A DNA stretch of 64,000 nucleotides from assembly GCF_036231945.1 (NCBI RefSeq), contig NZ_CP109599.1, forward strand, positions 4,062,501-4,126,500. Reading direction: 5' to 3'. Of the stretch, positions 1 through 9,303 are shown piece after piece. This DNA comes from Streptomyces sp. NBC_01429. Its GTDB lineage: Bacteria; Actinomycetota; Actinomycetes; Streptomycetales; Streptomycetaceae. The position numbers and the translations under genes are program-made. The notes beneath the pieces are model-generated. The model saw only the letters and a list, made by a program, of their open reading frames with translations. It was not told the origin of the DNA and made no database searches. How positions within the stretch are numbered: the stretch's first letter is position 1; every line of letters begins with the position of its first letter.

Positions 1-1450
1 AGACGCGCTGCACGCTGCCGAGGTCAACGATGATGCCGCTGCCCTCCTTGTACTTCGGGAGATTGCCGAAGTTGGGGAAGTTCCAGTACTGATCCGTGAT
101 CCAGGACGTCTTGGCTTCACCATCGATGGTGTTCGGCGCGAGCCCGGGCTTTATGCCGTAACCACCGGGCATGAACTCGCTCGCTTCGGCGATCTTCAGC
201 GCCTTGACGGGCTTGATCGCCTTGTCGTCGTCCCCCGTGGTCGTCTGGGTCGGGGTGGTCTCGGACTCCTTGCGCTGGTCCAGAAGCCGGTCGGCGACCT
301 GCCAGCTGCCGAGCCCCAGGGCGGCGATGAGCAGGGCGGCGACGGTCCACTTCAGGGCTTTGCCGGTGCGGCTCTGGAGTGGCGGCGGCGGGACGGCCAC
401 AGGGGCCGTGGGGGGCCCGAGGCCCTGCTGCGTCCGTCCGTACGTGCCCTGCTGGTAGGTGGTGCGCTGATACTCGGGCGGCGCTGTGAAAGTGGGCTCC
501 GGAGGCCGGATACGAGGCATCTCCGCGACGGCCGCGGCCAGCTCGTCCGGAGTGGTGCACGGCGGTTCCTGGCGGGAGGCGGTGGCGCCGTCGTTGACCA
601 GAGCGCGCATGGCCAGCTCGGAGAGTCCGCGGTGGACTCCGGCGCGGACCTGGTCGGGGGCGATCAGGCCGACGCCCTTGGGCAGACCGGAGAGTCCGTA
701 GGCATCCGCTTCGTACGGCCAGCGCTGGGTGAGCGCGGCATAGAGGAGTGCGCCGATGGCCTCGGTGTCCGTCCGCTGCGGCCGTTCGGCACGGATTCCG
801 CGCAGTGCGGCGTTCACCGCGAGGCCGCGGATCCGGTACTGGCCGCTGGAGGTCCGCAGGACCGCCCCCGGAGTCAGCCGCAGATGCGCGAGCCCCTCGC
901 GGTGGGCGGCGGCCATGGCTTGGGAGACCTGGCTGACCAGCTGATAGGCGTCGTGGGCCTCCATCGGCCCGACGGCGAGGAGAGCGGTGAGTTCGGTAGC
1001 GTCCGGCAGCCACTCGTGGACGACGTAGACGAGGTCGTTCTCCTCCACGGCGTCCAGGACCTGCACGAAGCGCGGATCACCGAGGAGAGCGGACGAGCGG
1101 GCCGCGGCCAGTACGGAACGGGCCCGCGGATGGTCGGCGGGCAGCAGATGCACACCTACGGCGCGGCGCAGTTTCTCGTCGACCGCACGCCAGCTGCTGA
1201 AACCGTCCAGACGGGTGACGCACTCCTCCAGGCGGTAACGTCTGGCGAGCTTATGGCCGCTGTGCAGGTCGGGCGTCGCGATGCCCGGTCCGCCGCTCTG
1301 CCGCTCACGGTCCGTGTCCGGTGCGGACTGCTCCGCCGTCTCCTGGGTTTCCGCCGACCCGTCGGCCGTGGCCTTGTCCGCCTTGGCGGTCAGCGGTTCA
1401 TCACCGCTGTTGTCGGCCACGTCGACGGCAGCCGTGCTACGTTCCGCCAC
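1..1450 (-). CDS. MurJ-linked pseudokinase membrane protein, C-terminus beyond window
   Basis: The reading frame stays open to the window edge, so the 3' end is missing. Start chosen at the GTG whose upstream AGGAG lies 5 bases away; an in-frame ATG at 1474 is the alternative. Visible parts: an acidic disordered head, a protein-kinase-like domain from about residue 55, a proline/glutamine-rich linker, one membrane segment (ALKWTVAALLIAALGLG) and the beginning of an extracytoplasmic discoidin-like domain ending in a DLGSVQRV-type strand. The catalytic-loop HRD motif is degenerate (HLRLTP), so it is very probably a pseudokinase. It lies 119 bp downstream of murJ on the same strand. In mycobacteria MviN carries the same domains, in the same order, fused to the flippase, so a role in controlling MurJ or cell-wall assembly is inferred. 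Confidence 0.8.
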   Translation of the reverse strand, partial: MAERSTAAVDVADNSGDEPLTAKADKATADGSAETQETAEQSAPDTDRERQSGGPGIATPDLHSGHKLARRYRLEECVTRLDGFSSWRAVDEKLRRAVGVHLLPADHPRARSVLAAARSSALLGDPRFVQVLDAVEENDLVYVVHEWLPDATELTALLAVGPMEAHDAYQLVSQVSQAMAAAHREGLAHLRLTPGAVLRTSSGQYRIRGLAVNAALRGIRAERPQRTDTEAIGALLYAALTQRWPYEADAYGLSGLPKGVGLIAPDQVRAGVHRGLSELAMRALVNDGATASRQEPPCTTPDELAAAVAEMPRIRPPEPTFTAPPEYQRTTYQQGTYGRTQQGLGPPTAPVAVPPPPLQSRTGKALKWTVAALLIAALGLGSWQVADRLLDQRKESETTPTQTTTGDDDKAIKPVKALKIAEASEFMPGGYGIKPGLAPNTIDGEAKTSWITDQYWNFPNFGNLPKYKEGSGIIVDLGSVQRV

Positions 1451-1569
1451 CGTCGCTCCTGCCTCCCCATCCATTGCGTCCCATCCAACAGCCAAGCCAA
1501 TTGTGCCCACAGTTGGACGCTATGCACGACACGCGGTGGCCGAGGATGGTTGTGCTCGGCCACCGCGGC

Positions 1570-3711
1570 TCAGCGTCCGAGCCGTCCGCGCACCATGCCG
1601 ACCATGGCGTTCATCTCCTCGATCCGCATCTTCTTCGCCGCGACGAAGAAGACAGCGAGCAGAACGACGCCTCCGGCGACCAGCGCCACCACCGAGCTGA
1701 CGGCGCTGCTGCCGAGGGCGCCGAGAACGGCGTAGGCCACGCCGCCCGCCGCGAGGGCGCCGGGCACGGCAGCCAGACAGAGCCTCGCGTACGTACGCAG
1801 GACCCGGCCGCCGTCCAGATCGCCGCCCAGCCGGTTCTTCAGCCGTCGCCAGGCGACACCGACGCCGACCGCATAGGCCAGCCCGTACGAGGCGGCCATG
1901 CCGACCACGGCCCAGCGGGACGGCAGCAACACGTAGCAGAGGGCGGAAGCCGCGGCGTTGACCGCGGCGACGATGACCGTGTTGTAGAAGGGCGTCCGGG
2001 TGTCCTCGTAGGCATAGAAACCACGGAGCACGACGTACTGCACGGAGTACGGAATGAGCCCGAGGGCGAACGCCATGAGGATGAAGCCCATGGACCGCGC
2101 CGATTCCATGCCGCTGGACGAGAACATCAGGATGGACAGCGGGACGCCGAGCGCGAGGAACCCGAAGGCGATCGGGACGATCGCGACGGCGGAGTTGCGC
2201 AGCCCCTGGGAGATGTCGTCGCGCACCGCGCCCGGGTCGCCGTCGTGGGCGGCCCGGGAGATCCGGGGCAGCAGCGCGGCCATGACCGAGACAGTGATGA
2301 TGGCCTGCGGCATGCCCCAGATCAGCTGGGCGTTGCTGTAGGCCAGGATGCCGGTTCCGGTCTTGCCGGAGGCTTCGCCGGCCGCGGTGGCGAGCTGGGT
2401 GACGACCAGTACGCCGGCCTGGTTGGCGAGGACGAACAGGACGGTCCACTTGGCCAGCTTGACAGTCTTGCCGAGGCCGTGGCCCTTCCAGTCGAAGCGG
2501 GGCCGGAACCGGAACCCGGTCTCGGTCAGATACGGGATCATCGCGAGAGCCTGCACGACGAGGCCGAGCAGCGTACCGAGGCCCAGCAGCCGCACACCGT
2601 CCGGCGGAATCGTCCGGACGGTCATGCTGGAGTCGGCGGCGGTGCCGTACACCCAGATGAAGAGACCGAACGTGGCGATCATGACGATGTTGTTGAGGAC
2701 CGGAGTCCACATCATCGCGCCGAACTTCCCGCGCGCGTTGAGGATCTGGCCCATCACCACGTGCACACCCATGAAGAAGATCGTGGGCAGGCAGTAGCGG
2801 GCGAAGGTGACCGCGACGTTGTTGGAGGCCGGGTCGCTGGCGATCGTGTCCGACATCAGACGGACCAGCAGCGGCGCCGCGAACACGGCGGCGGCCACGA
2901 TCGCGCCGAGCGCGACCATGACGAGGGTCAGCAGCCGGTTGGCATAGGCCACGCCACCGTCGTCGTCGTTCTTCATCGCCCGTACGAGCTGTGGGACGAA
3001 GACGGAGTTGAGGCCGCCGCCGACGGTGAGGATGTAGATCATCGTCGGCAGGGTGTAGGCGACGGTGAAGGAGTCACCGAGCAGTGCCGCACCCAGGGCC
3101 GCCGTGATCACCAGGCTGCGTACGAACCCGGTGAGCCGGGACACCAGCGTGCCCGCGGCCATCACCGCGCTCGACTTCAGCAGCCCCGCTGCCTTGCCAC
3201 CGGACTTCTTGGCGGGCGGCGGGGCGGGCGCCGCCTCGGGCTCCGGCGCGGTCAGTACCTGCCCGCTGCCCTGCTGATCGCGGTAGAGATGCGCGAACGC
3301 GTCCGCTGGGGGGCTCTCGTCCCCGGCCCGCGAGACGAGATCATCGACGCCCGTGAACTGGGTCGTCCGCGCGTCGTCCCCGTACGGGAGATGCCGGGAC
3401 GGCCCGGAGGGCTCAGGAGGCGGTGTCTGGGCCCAGATACGGGGATCGGGCGCGTACTGCTGAGCCGGAGGCTGCTGATACAGCTCCTGGGTCTCCTGGT
3501 ACGTGCCCGGGGGCGGCGGCGGGTGGGAGGCGCGGTCGTACAGCGCCTCGGTCACCGGATCCTGTGCGGAGAGATCCTGTGCCCAGTAGGGGTCCTGCTT
3601 GTAGGCGTCCTGGACATAGGGATCAGGGGCAGGCGGCGGAGAGGGCGGGACCTGCCCTGCGGGATCGCCGCCCGCGCCCTGCCCACGGTCACCGTCGTAC
3701 GGCGCGTTCAT
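1570..3711 (-). CDS. murJ: Lipid II flippase MurJ (MviN family)
   Basis: 713 residues. Residues 1 to about 165 are a cytosolic head rich in Pro, Gln, Tyr and Asp (repeated DPY motifs), absent from short proteobacterial MurJ. From about residue 170 there is a MOP-superfamily core of about 14 membrane segments, starting GLLKSSAVMAAGTLVSRLTG with the family arginines and ending with a basic tail. MurJ flips lipid-linked peptidoglycan precursor across the plasma membrane. The adjacent pseudokinase gene on the same strand, and DUF6049 46 bp upstream, suggest one envelope operon read leftwards. The first ATG of the ORF is used because the head composition is typical of actinobacterial MurJ proteins. 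Confidence 0.93.
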   Translation of the reverse strand: MNAPYDGDRGQGAGGDPAGQVPPSPPPAPDPYVQDAYKQDPYWAQDLSAQDPVTEALYDRASHPPPPPGTYQETQELYQQPPAQQYAPDPRIWAQTPPPEPSGPSRHLPYGDDARTTQFTGVDDLVSRAGDESPPADAFAHLYRDQQGSGQVLTAPEPEAAPAPPPAKKSGGKAAGLLKSSAVMAAGTLVSRLTGFVRSLVITAALGAALLGDSFTVAYTLPTMIYILTVGGGLNSVFVPQLVRAMKNDDDGGVAYANRLLTLVMVALGAIVAAAVFAAPLLVRLMSDTIASDPASNNVAVTFARYCLPTIFFMGVHVVMGQILNARGKFGAMMWTPVLNNIVMIATFGLFIWVYGTAADSSMTVRTIPPDGVRLLGLGTLLGLVVQALAMIPYLTETGFRFRPRFDWKGHGLGKTVKLAKWTVLFVLANQAGVLVVTQLATAAGEASGKTGTGILAYSNAQLIWGMPQAIITVSVMAALLPRISRAAHDGDPGAVRDDISQGLRNSAVAIVPIAFGFLALGVPLSILMFSSSGMESARSMGFILMAFALGLIPYSVQYVVLRGFYAYEDTRTPFYNTVIVAAVNAAASALCYVLLPSRWAVVGMAASYGLAYAVGVGVAWRRLKNRLGGDLDGGRVLRTYARLCLAAVPGALAAGGVAYAVLGALGSSAVSSVVALVAGGVVLLAVFFVAAKKMRIEEMNAMVGMVRGRLGR

Positions 3712-3756
3712 GGTTACCCCACCTCATCGTCCCCGGCCGACCGGCCACGACATCGC

Positions 3757-6147
3757 TCAACGGTCCACTTTCTCACCCGTGCCCGACGCGTCAGCGCTTT
3801 CCGGTCCGGTGTCCGGTGTCGGGTCACTCGGCTGCCCGGGATCTGCGCCTTCTGAGGCCCGTGCGCCGGCCGTGTCCTTGGTGTCGTGCGTGTTCTGCTC
3901 GCCGGAGGAGTCGTCGGCCTCCGCGCCGGTGTCGCCACTGCCGTCCGCGTCGTCCGAGGGCGTCGCGGCCGCCTTGCGGGCCACCGCCCGCTTGCGCTGG
4001 CTGTACATCTTCACACCGGCCAGCACCAGCAGCAGCACACCGCCGGCGATGACGAGCATGACGGTGGGGGTGATCTCGGAGACCTTGACCTGGAAGGTCA
4101 TGGGACCCCCGTACGGCGTGCCGTCCACCGTGTAGAGCTGGGCGGTCACCTGGACCGGACCGTTGGCGTTGCCCGCGCCGGTGAACTTCACCGACTGGCT
4201 GTGCCCACCGTCGATCTTGATGGGACGCTCCGCCACCGCCTGGTCGTCATCGAGCTTGAGACGGGTCGGGTTGTCGGACTTGAGCCGCAGCACCAGGTCC
4301 TGGACGCCCTGCAACAGCTTGTTCTGCACGGTCACCGGGATGGTGGCGCTGCGTCCCGACAGCGTGAGGACGGACTTCGGGATGAGCTGCACCTCGCTGG
4401 TGAGGCTCCCCAGATACTCGTCCACCCGGTCGCGGTACTGCGTCGCCTCGACCGGGGAGCCGCGCCAGGACGTCGACATCGCCCGGCTCACCGCGTTGCC
4501 GAAGGGAGCGGCCACTCGGTCCGGTGAGCTGAGGATGGCCTTGAAGTTGTCGAGCCGCTCCTCCGTCTTCTTGATCGACTGGAACGCCTCGGTCGGCAGC
4601 TCCTTGGCGCGCAGTTTGCTCGGGTACCGCGAGGTGCTCGGCACCTTCGTGGTGGCGTCGGCGTCGGGCTGCACCGCCGCCGCGGCGATCAGATCGGTCG
4701 GCTGTGTCCAGCGCTCGGGTTCCAGCGCACGCAGCGCACGCGCCATGGACTGCGCCTGGGCCGCCGTCGGCATCCGTTGCGGGGCGACGACGATGCTGCG
4801 CTGGTTGTCGGGCTCCTGAAGAGTGACGGCCAGCGACTGTGCGAGGAACTTCTGCACGGCGAGCGTGGAACTGCTGGCTGCCGTCATGTCGCTCTGGAAG
4901 GCTGTGGAGAGCCGGGTGTCCGCGACCACCGCCGTTGTTCCGCCGCCGATGGGCCGCGCGGCGTTCGGGGTGTACGACAGGTTGTCCTGGAGACTGTCGC
5001 TGCGGGTGATGACCTTGTGCGCCCCGGCCGAGGTGGCCACGTCGATGATCGAGGGGTCGATCGCGCCGTCCACGGGCCAGGCGAAGTCCACGGAGGGCTG
5101 TACGTGGAGGATCGTCTCCACGGTCTTGCCGGCCACGTCGGTCGCGGGCTGAAGATGGCTGAGCGCCCCGGAGACGTCCTTGCCGCGATGTGCCAGTGAA
5201 GCCAGGTCGGGATCGGCGAACGGCAGCGCGATCACCTTGCTCCCCTTCACCGCCTTCTCCAGCGCGTTGAGCCACTGGGTGGCGACCGCCTGGTTCTTGC
5301 CGGGGACGACGGAGTCCCCGTTCCTGACGCTGTAGTTCCGGGTCATCGCGTCGGCGGTGGCGATCAGATCGGGGTCGATGACCCAGGTCACGGGCAGCTG
5401 GCTGCCGAGGGCGACCATCTGCTCCAGCCGCCCGCCGGGGGCCAGCTCCTCCGCCAGGTCGTCGTTTTCGAAGACCGGGGTCTGCTGATCGTCCGAACCC
5501 GTCTCGGCGGAGAGATGCACCGACGAAATCAGCGGCCACAGGGCCGTCAGCTGTGTCTTCTGGTCCGTGGCCTCGGGCTGCCAGGGGAGGAAGGTGCGCT
5601 GGATGCCCAGCACCTGGTCGTACGGGGTCGCGGCGGTCCTGCCGGTCACCGAGACGCCCAGCTGATAGACGCCGTTCTCACCGAGCTCCAGCTTGTCGAC
5701 CGGTACGGAGAGAGCGAAATCCTGCGAGATACCGGCCGCGAGCTTCGGGAAGGCGACCTTGTACTTGCCACCGACCGGGGCCACATCACCCGAGGCACTG
5801 CTGCCCGAGCGCGCGGCGGCGTCGTCGATGGCGGTCCGGCCGGCGAGCCGTGGCCCCACGCGCAGATCCACCTGCGCGTCCGTGATCGTGCTCTTGCCAT
5901 TGTTGGTCACCGTTCCGGAGACCGTCAGGGTGTCGCCCTTCACCGGCGCGCTGGGCGCCAGTGTGTCCAGCGCCACACTGACCGTACGGGAGCCGGTGGC
6001 CTGGGGCGCCGCCTGTGCCGCAGGCGCGGCTGTGCCCGCCAGCAGACTCGCCAGGAGCGGAACCCCCGCGACTACAGAGGCTGTGCGCCGCAGCCACCGG
6101 CGGGCAGGAGAAGGGCCCATCCCCTGGAAGTCTGCCGCCTCGGCCAC
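3757..6147 (-). CDS. DUF6049 family secreted, membrane-anchored protein
   Basis: 796 residues with a GTG start; an in-frame ATG nine codons in is an alternative. A signal peptide is visible (arginines at 17-21, hydrophobic stretch, AQA cleavage-type site near residue 46). The long extracytoplasmic part opens with a beta-sandwich-like segment (TVSVALDTLAPSAPVKGD) and is followed by one membrane segment at about 690-711 (MLVIAGGVLLLVLAGVKMY), a basic stop-transfer and a 76-residue acidic, disordered cytosolic tail. The family is actinobacterial and sits next to murJ; its function is not known to me. Topology and neighbours make a surface or envelope-assembly role likely. It is transcribed towards murJ and divergently from cca. 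Confidence 0.85.
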   Translation of the reverse strand: MAEAADFQGMGPSPARRWLRRTASVVAGVPLLASLLAGTAAPAAQAAPQATGSRTVSVALDTLAPSAPVKGDTLTVSGTVTNNGKSTITDAQVDLRVGPRLAGRTAIDDAAARSGSSASGDVAPVGGKYKVAFPKLAAGISQDFALSVPVDKLELGENGVYQLGVSVTGRTAATPYDQVLGIQRTFLPWQPEATDQKTQLTALWPLISSVHLSAETGSDDQQTPVFENDDLAEELAPGGRLEQMVALGSQLPVTWVIDPDLIATADAMTRNYSVRNGDSVVPGKNQAVATQWLNALEKAVKGSKVIALPFADPDLASLAHRGKDVSGALSHLQPATDVAGKTVETILHVQPSVDFAWPVDGAIDPSIIDVATSAGAHKVITRSDSLQDNLSYTPNAARPIGGGTTAVVADTRLSTAFQSDMTAASSSTLAVQKFLAQSLAVTLQEPDNQRSIVVAPQRMPTAAQAQSMARALRALEPERWTQPTDLIAAAAVQPDADATTKVPSTSRYPSKLRAKELPTEAFQSIKKTEERLDNFKAILSSPDRVAAPFGNAVSRAMSTSWRGSPVEATQYRDRVDEYLGSLTSEVQLIPKSVLTLSGRSATIPVTVQNKLLQGVQDLVLRLKSDNPTRLKLDDDQAVAERPIKIDGGHSQSVKFTGAGNANGPVQVTAQLYTVDGTPYGGPMTFQVKVSEITPTVMLVIAGGVLLLVLAGVKMYSQRKRAVARKAAATPSDDADGSGDTGAEADDSSGEQNTHDTKDTAGARASEGADPGQPSDPTPDTGPESADASGTGEKVDR

Positions 6148-6358
6148 GCGCTCGCCCGTCCCTCGTCATCGTCTGCTGCCGTTGGTGGTTGTCCATTAAT
6201 GCGTCCACGCATGGTAACGATGTGCGCTGTGGCGAAGTGCTGGGGACTGCTCCACATGATCGGAAGAATCTCATGCGTCACAGAAAACCCATGCATCGGA
6301 GCCGGGGGAGCCGAAACAGGGGCGCCCCCACAGGCTGTGGCACGTAACCTTTTCTGTT

Positions 6359-7825
6359 GTGCCGAACGCCAATGAAGACAATCCCAGAGCCCTCAGCCAG
6401 GTGCAGCGCCGCGCGGTCAGTGAACTGCTGCGGGTGTCCCCGGTCGCCGACGATCTCGCGCGCCGATTCGAGGAGGCCGGATTCAGCCTCGCCTTGGTCG
6501 GCGGTTCGGTCAGGGATGCCCTTCTCGGTCGGCTCGGCAACGACCTGGACTTCACGACCGATGCCCGGCCGGAGGACGTTCTGAAGATCGTCAGGCCGTG
6601 GGCGGACTCCGTCTGGGAGATCGGTATCGCCTTCGGCACCGTCGGCTGCCAGAAGGACGCCCGCGTCGGCGACACCGATCAGCGTTTCCAGGTCGAGGTG
6701 ACGACCTACCGCTCGGAGGCCTACGACCGGACCTCGCGCAAACCTGAGGTGTCCTACGGCGACTCCATCGAGGAAGACCTCGTGCGCCGGGACTTCACCG
6801 TGAACGCGATGGCCGTCGCCCTGCCCCAGAAGGAGTTCATCGATCCCCACGGCGGACTCGACGATCTCGCGGAGCGTGTACTGCGCACGCCTGGCACCCC
6901 CGAGGAGTCCTTCTCGGACGATCCGCTGCGTATGCTCCGGGCCGCGCGCTTCGCCGCCCAGCTGGACTTCGATGTGGCGCCCGAGGTGGTCGCGGCCATG
7001 AAGGACATGGCCGCCCGTATCGAGATCGTCTCCGCCGAGCGGGTACGTGACGAGCTGAACAAGCTGATCCTCTCCGCCCACCCCCGGAAGGGGCTGGCGC
7101 TGCTGGTCGACACCGGGCTCGCCGAGCACGTACTGCCCGAGCTGCCCGCGCTTCGGCTGGAGAGTGACGAGCACCACCGGCACAAGGACGTCTACGACCA
7201 CTCGCTGATCGTGCTGGAACAGGCCATCGATCTGGAAGAGGACGGCCCTGACCTGGTACTGAGGCTGGCCGCCCTGCTCCATGACATTGGTAAGCCCCGG
7301 ACGCGGCGCTTCGAGAAGGACGGCCGGGTCTCCTTCCACCACCACGAGGTGGTGGGCGCGAAGATGACCAAGAAGCGGATGACCGCGCTCAAGTACTCCA
7401 ATGAGCTGGTGAAGGACGTCTCGCGGCTGGTGGAGCTGCATCTGCGCTTCCACGGCTACGGCACCGGAGAGTGGACCGACTCGGCGGTGCGCCGCTATGT
7501 CCGTGACGCCGGTCCCCTCCTGGGAAGGCTCCACAAGCTGACCCGCTCCGACTGCACGACACGCAACAAGCGCAAGGCCATGGCCCTGTCCCGGGCCTAC
7601 GACGGCCTGGAGGAGCGGGTCGCGCAGCTCCAGGAGCAGGAGGAACTGGACTCCATCAGGCCCGATCTGGACGGCAACCAGATCATGGAGATTCTGGGCA
7701 TCGGTCCCAGCCGGGAGATCGGCGAGGCCTACACGTTCCTGCTGGAGCTACGGCTGGAAAACGGCCCCATGGGACACGACGAGGCCGTCGCGGCTCTCAA
7801 GGAGTGGTGGGCCGCGCGGGAGTGA
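6359..7825 (+). CDS. cca: CCA tRNA nucleotidyltransferase
   Basis: 488 residues, GTG start. It adds or repairs the 3'-CCA of tRNAs using CTP and ATP. The class II nucleotidyltransferase signature is clear: GGSVRD at 48-53 followed by the metal-binding DLD at 62-64. RRDFTVNA and RxxRF motifs of the neck region follow, then an HD domain (LHDIGKPRTRRF near residue 308), as in actinobacterial CCA enzymes. It is divergent from the DUF6049 gene across 211 bp and convergent with the MFS gene; a 44-bp palindrome containing parS directly after the stop probably serves as its terminator. Confidence 0.93.
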   Translation: MPNANEDNPRALSQVQRRAVSELLRVSPVADDLARRFEEAGFSLALVGGSVRDALLGRLGNDLDFTTDARPEDVLKIVRPWADSVWEIGIAFGTVGCQKDARVGDTDQRFQVEVTTYRSEAYDRTSRKPEVSYGDSIEEDLVRRDFTVNAMAVALPQKEFIDPHGGLDDLAERVLRTPGTPEESFSDDPLRMLRAARFAAQLDFDVAPEVVAAMKDMAARIEIVSAERVRDELNKLILSAHPRKGLALLVDTGLAEHVLPELPALRLESDEHHRHKDVYDHSLIVLEQAIDLEEDGPDLVLRLAALLHDIGKPRTRRFEKDGRVSFHHHEVVGAKMTKKRMTALKYSNELVKDVSRLVELHLRFHGYGTGEWTDSAVRRYVRDAGPLLGRLHKLTRSDCTTRNKRKAMALSRAYDGLEERVAQLQEQEELDSIRPDLDGNQIMEILGIGPSREIGEAYTFLLELRLENGPMGHDEAVAALKEWWAARE

Positions 7826-7828
7826 CCG

Positions 7829-7872
7829 TGCCGGGCGGGTCATGTTTCACGTGAAACATGACCCGCCCGGCA
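7829..7872. terminator. 44-bp perfect palindrome after cca, contains parS
   Basis: Both halves match at every position around the centre between 7850 and 7851. The outer arms are GC-rich (GGGCGGGTCAT and complement) and the core is the parS sequence. It starts 4 bp after the cca stop codon, so the RNA would form a strong hairpin without a U-tract. A dual terminator/parS role is inferred. Confidence 0.7.
7844..7857. other. parS: parS site 1 (ParB-binding centromere)
   Basis: Exact GTTTCACGTGAAAC, the Streptomyces ParB-binding consensus. It is the core of the 44-bp palindrome and sits 44 bp from parS site 2. Confidence 0.92.
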
Positions 7873-7887
7873 TCTTCGAGGGGCGTT

Positions 7888-7901
7888 GTTTCACGTGAAA
7901 C
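7888..7901. other. parS: parS site 2, overlapping the MFS stop codon
   Basis: Exact GTTTCACGTGAAAC within a 32-bp perfect palindrome (7879-7910). The last codons and TGA stop of the MFS gene on the minus strand are read out of the site itself (CFT-stop). The hairpin may also act as a terminator-like structure at that gene's 3' end. Confidence 0.92.
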
Positions 7902-9168
7902 AACGCCCCTTCGGCGTACGTCCCCGAAGTACCAGGACCACAGCGACCGCCGCGTACAGAACGGCGACTGTCACCACCAGTGCGGCGGATCGGCCGTCCG
8001 GCGGCAGCATCAGCGCTGCGACCGCTGCGGCGCCCACGAAGGCGACATTGAACAGCACGTCATAGAGGGAGAAGACCCTGCCTCGGTAGGCGTCGTCCAC
8101 CATCGTCTGCACCACGGTGTCCGTGGCGATCTTCGCGCCCTGGGTGATCAAACCGAGGACGAACGCCGCGAACAGGATGGGCACCGGGGTGAACGGCAGC
8201 CCGAGGGCCGGCTCAAGGACAGCGGCCGACCCCGCGCACAGTGCCATCCAGCCATAGGGGCCGAGCCGGCCCACCGCCCACGGAGTCAGAACCGCGGCGG
8301 CGAAGAATCCCGCCCCGGAGATGCCGAGGGCGAGCCCCAGCAGCGCCAGCCCGTCCGCCTCCCGCTCTGTCCACGCGTATCTGCAGAGCATCAGCACCAT
8401 CACCGTCAGCGCTCCGTAGCAGAAGCGCATCACCGTCATGGCGGCCAGAGCGCCCGCCGCGGCCCGGCGCTCCACGAGATGGCGCACACCGTCCGCGAGT
8501 CCACGTGCCGTGGAAGCCAGCGCGGCGCCCAGCCGGGGCTGGAGCAGTGACGGCTCGGGCCCGAGCAACTCGCGTCCGAGCAGCAGGGAGGTGAGGGCCG
8601 CGCAGAGATAGAGGAGGGCGCCGAGCAGCATGACCGCTCCATCGGAGTCCCCGATGGTGAGCCGTACGGCGAAGGCCAGTCCGCCGCCCGCCGTCGCGGC
8701 GAGCGTGCCGGCGGTCGGGGAGAGCGAGTTGGCGATGACGAGACGCTCGTCGTCCACCACGCGAGGCAGCGCGGCCGAGAGGCCGGCGAGTACGAACCGG
8801 TTGACCGCGGTCACGGAGAGCGCCGAGGCGTAGAAGAGCCAGTCGGGGACCTCCGCCACGATGAGCAGCGCCGTACAGGTCGCCAGGAAGGCGCGCAGCA
8901 GGTTCCCGAAGAGGAACACCTGCCGACGCCGCCAGCGGTCGAGCAGTACCCCGGCGAACGGTCCGACCAGCGAATACGGCAGCAGCAGGACCGCCATCGC
9001 GGAGGCGATCGCGGCGGGTGACGTCTGTTTCTCGGGGGAGAAGACGACATACGCGGCGAGCGCGACCTGGAAGACGCCGTCGGCGCCCTGGGAGAGCAGA
9101 CGGACCGCCAGCAGCCGCCGGAAGTCGCCGAGGCGCAGGAGTACGCGCAGATCACGTGCGACAGGCAT
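7891..9168 (-). CDS. MFS transporter
   Basis: 425 residues from the ATG that begins MPVARDLRVLLRLGDFRRLL; upstream in-frame codons give a longer but less typical start. The core has about 12 membrane segments and an MFS loop motif between segments 2 and 3 (GVLLDRWRRRQVFLFGN). This is the MFS_3/enterobactin-exporter-like type, a proton-coupled exporter of unknown small-molecule substrate. A strong hairpin lies only 34 bp upstream, between this gene and ino1, so expression needs read-through or a promoter hidden in that short gap. The 3' end is fused to a parS palindrome. Confidence 0.85.
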   Translation of the reverse strand: MPVARDLRVLLRLGDFRRLLAVRLLSQGADGVFQVALAAYVVFSPEKQTSPAAIASAMAVLLLPYSLVGPFAGVLLDRWRRRQVFLFGNLLRAFLATCTALLIVAEVPDWLFYASALSVTAVNRFVLAGLSAALPRVVDDERLVIANSLSPTAGTLAATAGGGLAFAVRLTIGDSDGAVMLLGALLYLCAALTSLLLGRELLGPEPSLLQPRLGAALASTARGLADGVRHLVERRAAAGALAAMTVMRFCYGALTVMVLMLCRYAWTEREADGLALLGLALGISGAGFFAAAVLTPWAVGRLGPYGWMALCAGSAAVLEPALGLPFTPVPILFAAFVLGLITQGAKIATDTVVQTMVDDAYRGRVFSLYDVLFNVAFVGAAAVAALMLPPDGRSAALVVTVAVLYAAVAVVLVLRGRTPKGRCFT

Positions 9169-9201
9169 GTGGGCCAGCGTCACACACGCGTCGGCGGGAC
9201 A

Positions 9202-9246
9202 TGCGAGAAGGGTCACCGGACGGGTAGTCGGGTGACCCTTCTCGCA
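9202..9246 (-). terminator. Hairpin terminator behind ino1
   Basis: A perfect 16-bp stem (arms 9202-9217 and 9231-9246, sequence TGCGAGAAGGGTCACC and its complement) with a 13-nt loop, 58 bp after the ino1 stop. No U-run, as is common in Streptomyces. Confidence 0.8.
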
Positions 9247-9303
9247 CTCACGGGCACGGGGCCCGGCACGATCCGGACGGGAGCTTTGAGCGCCCGTCAG
9301 GTT

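Noticed and set aside
1321..3855. Long plus-strand ORF opposite murJ
   Set aside because: Antisense shadow caused by high third-position G+C; composition is Arg/Gly/Asp/His-rich without domains.
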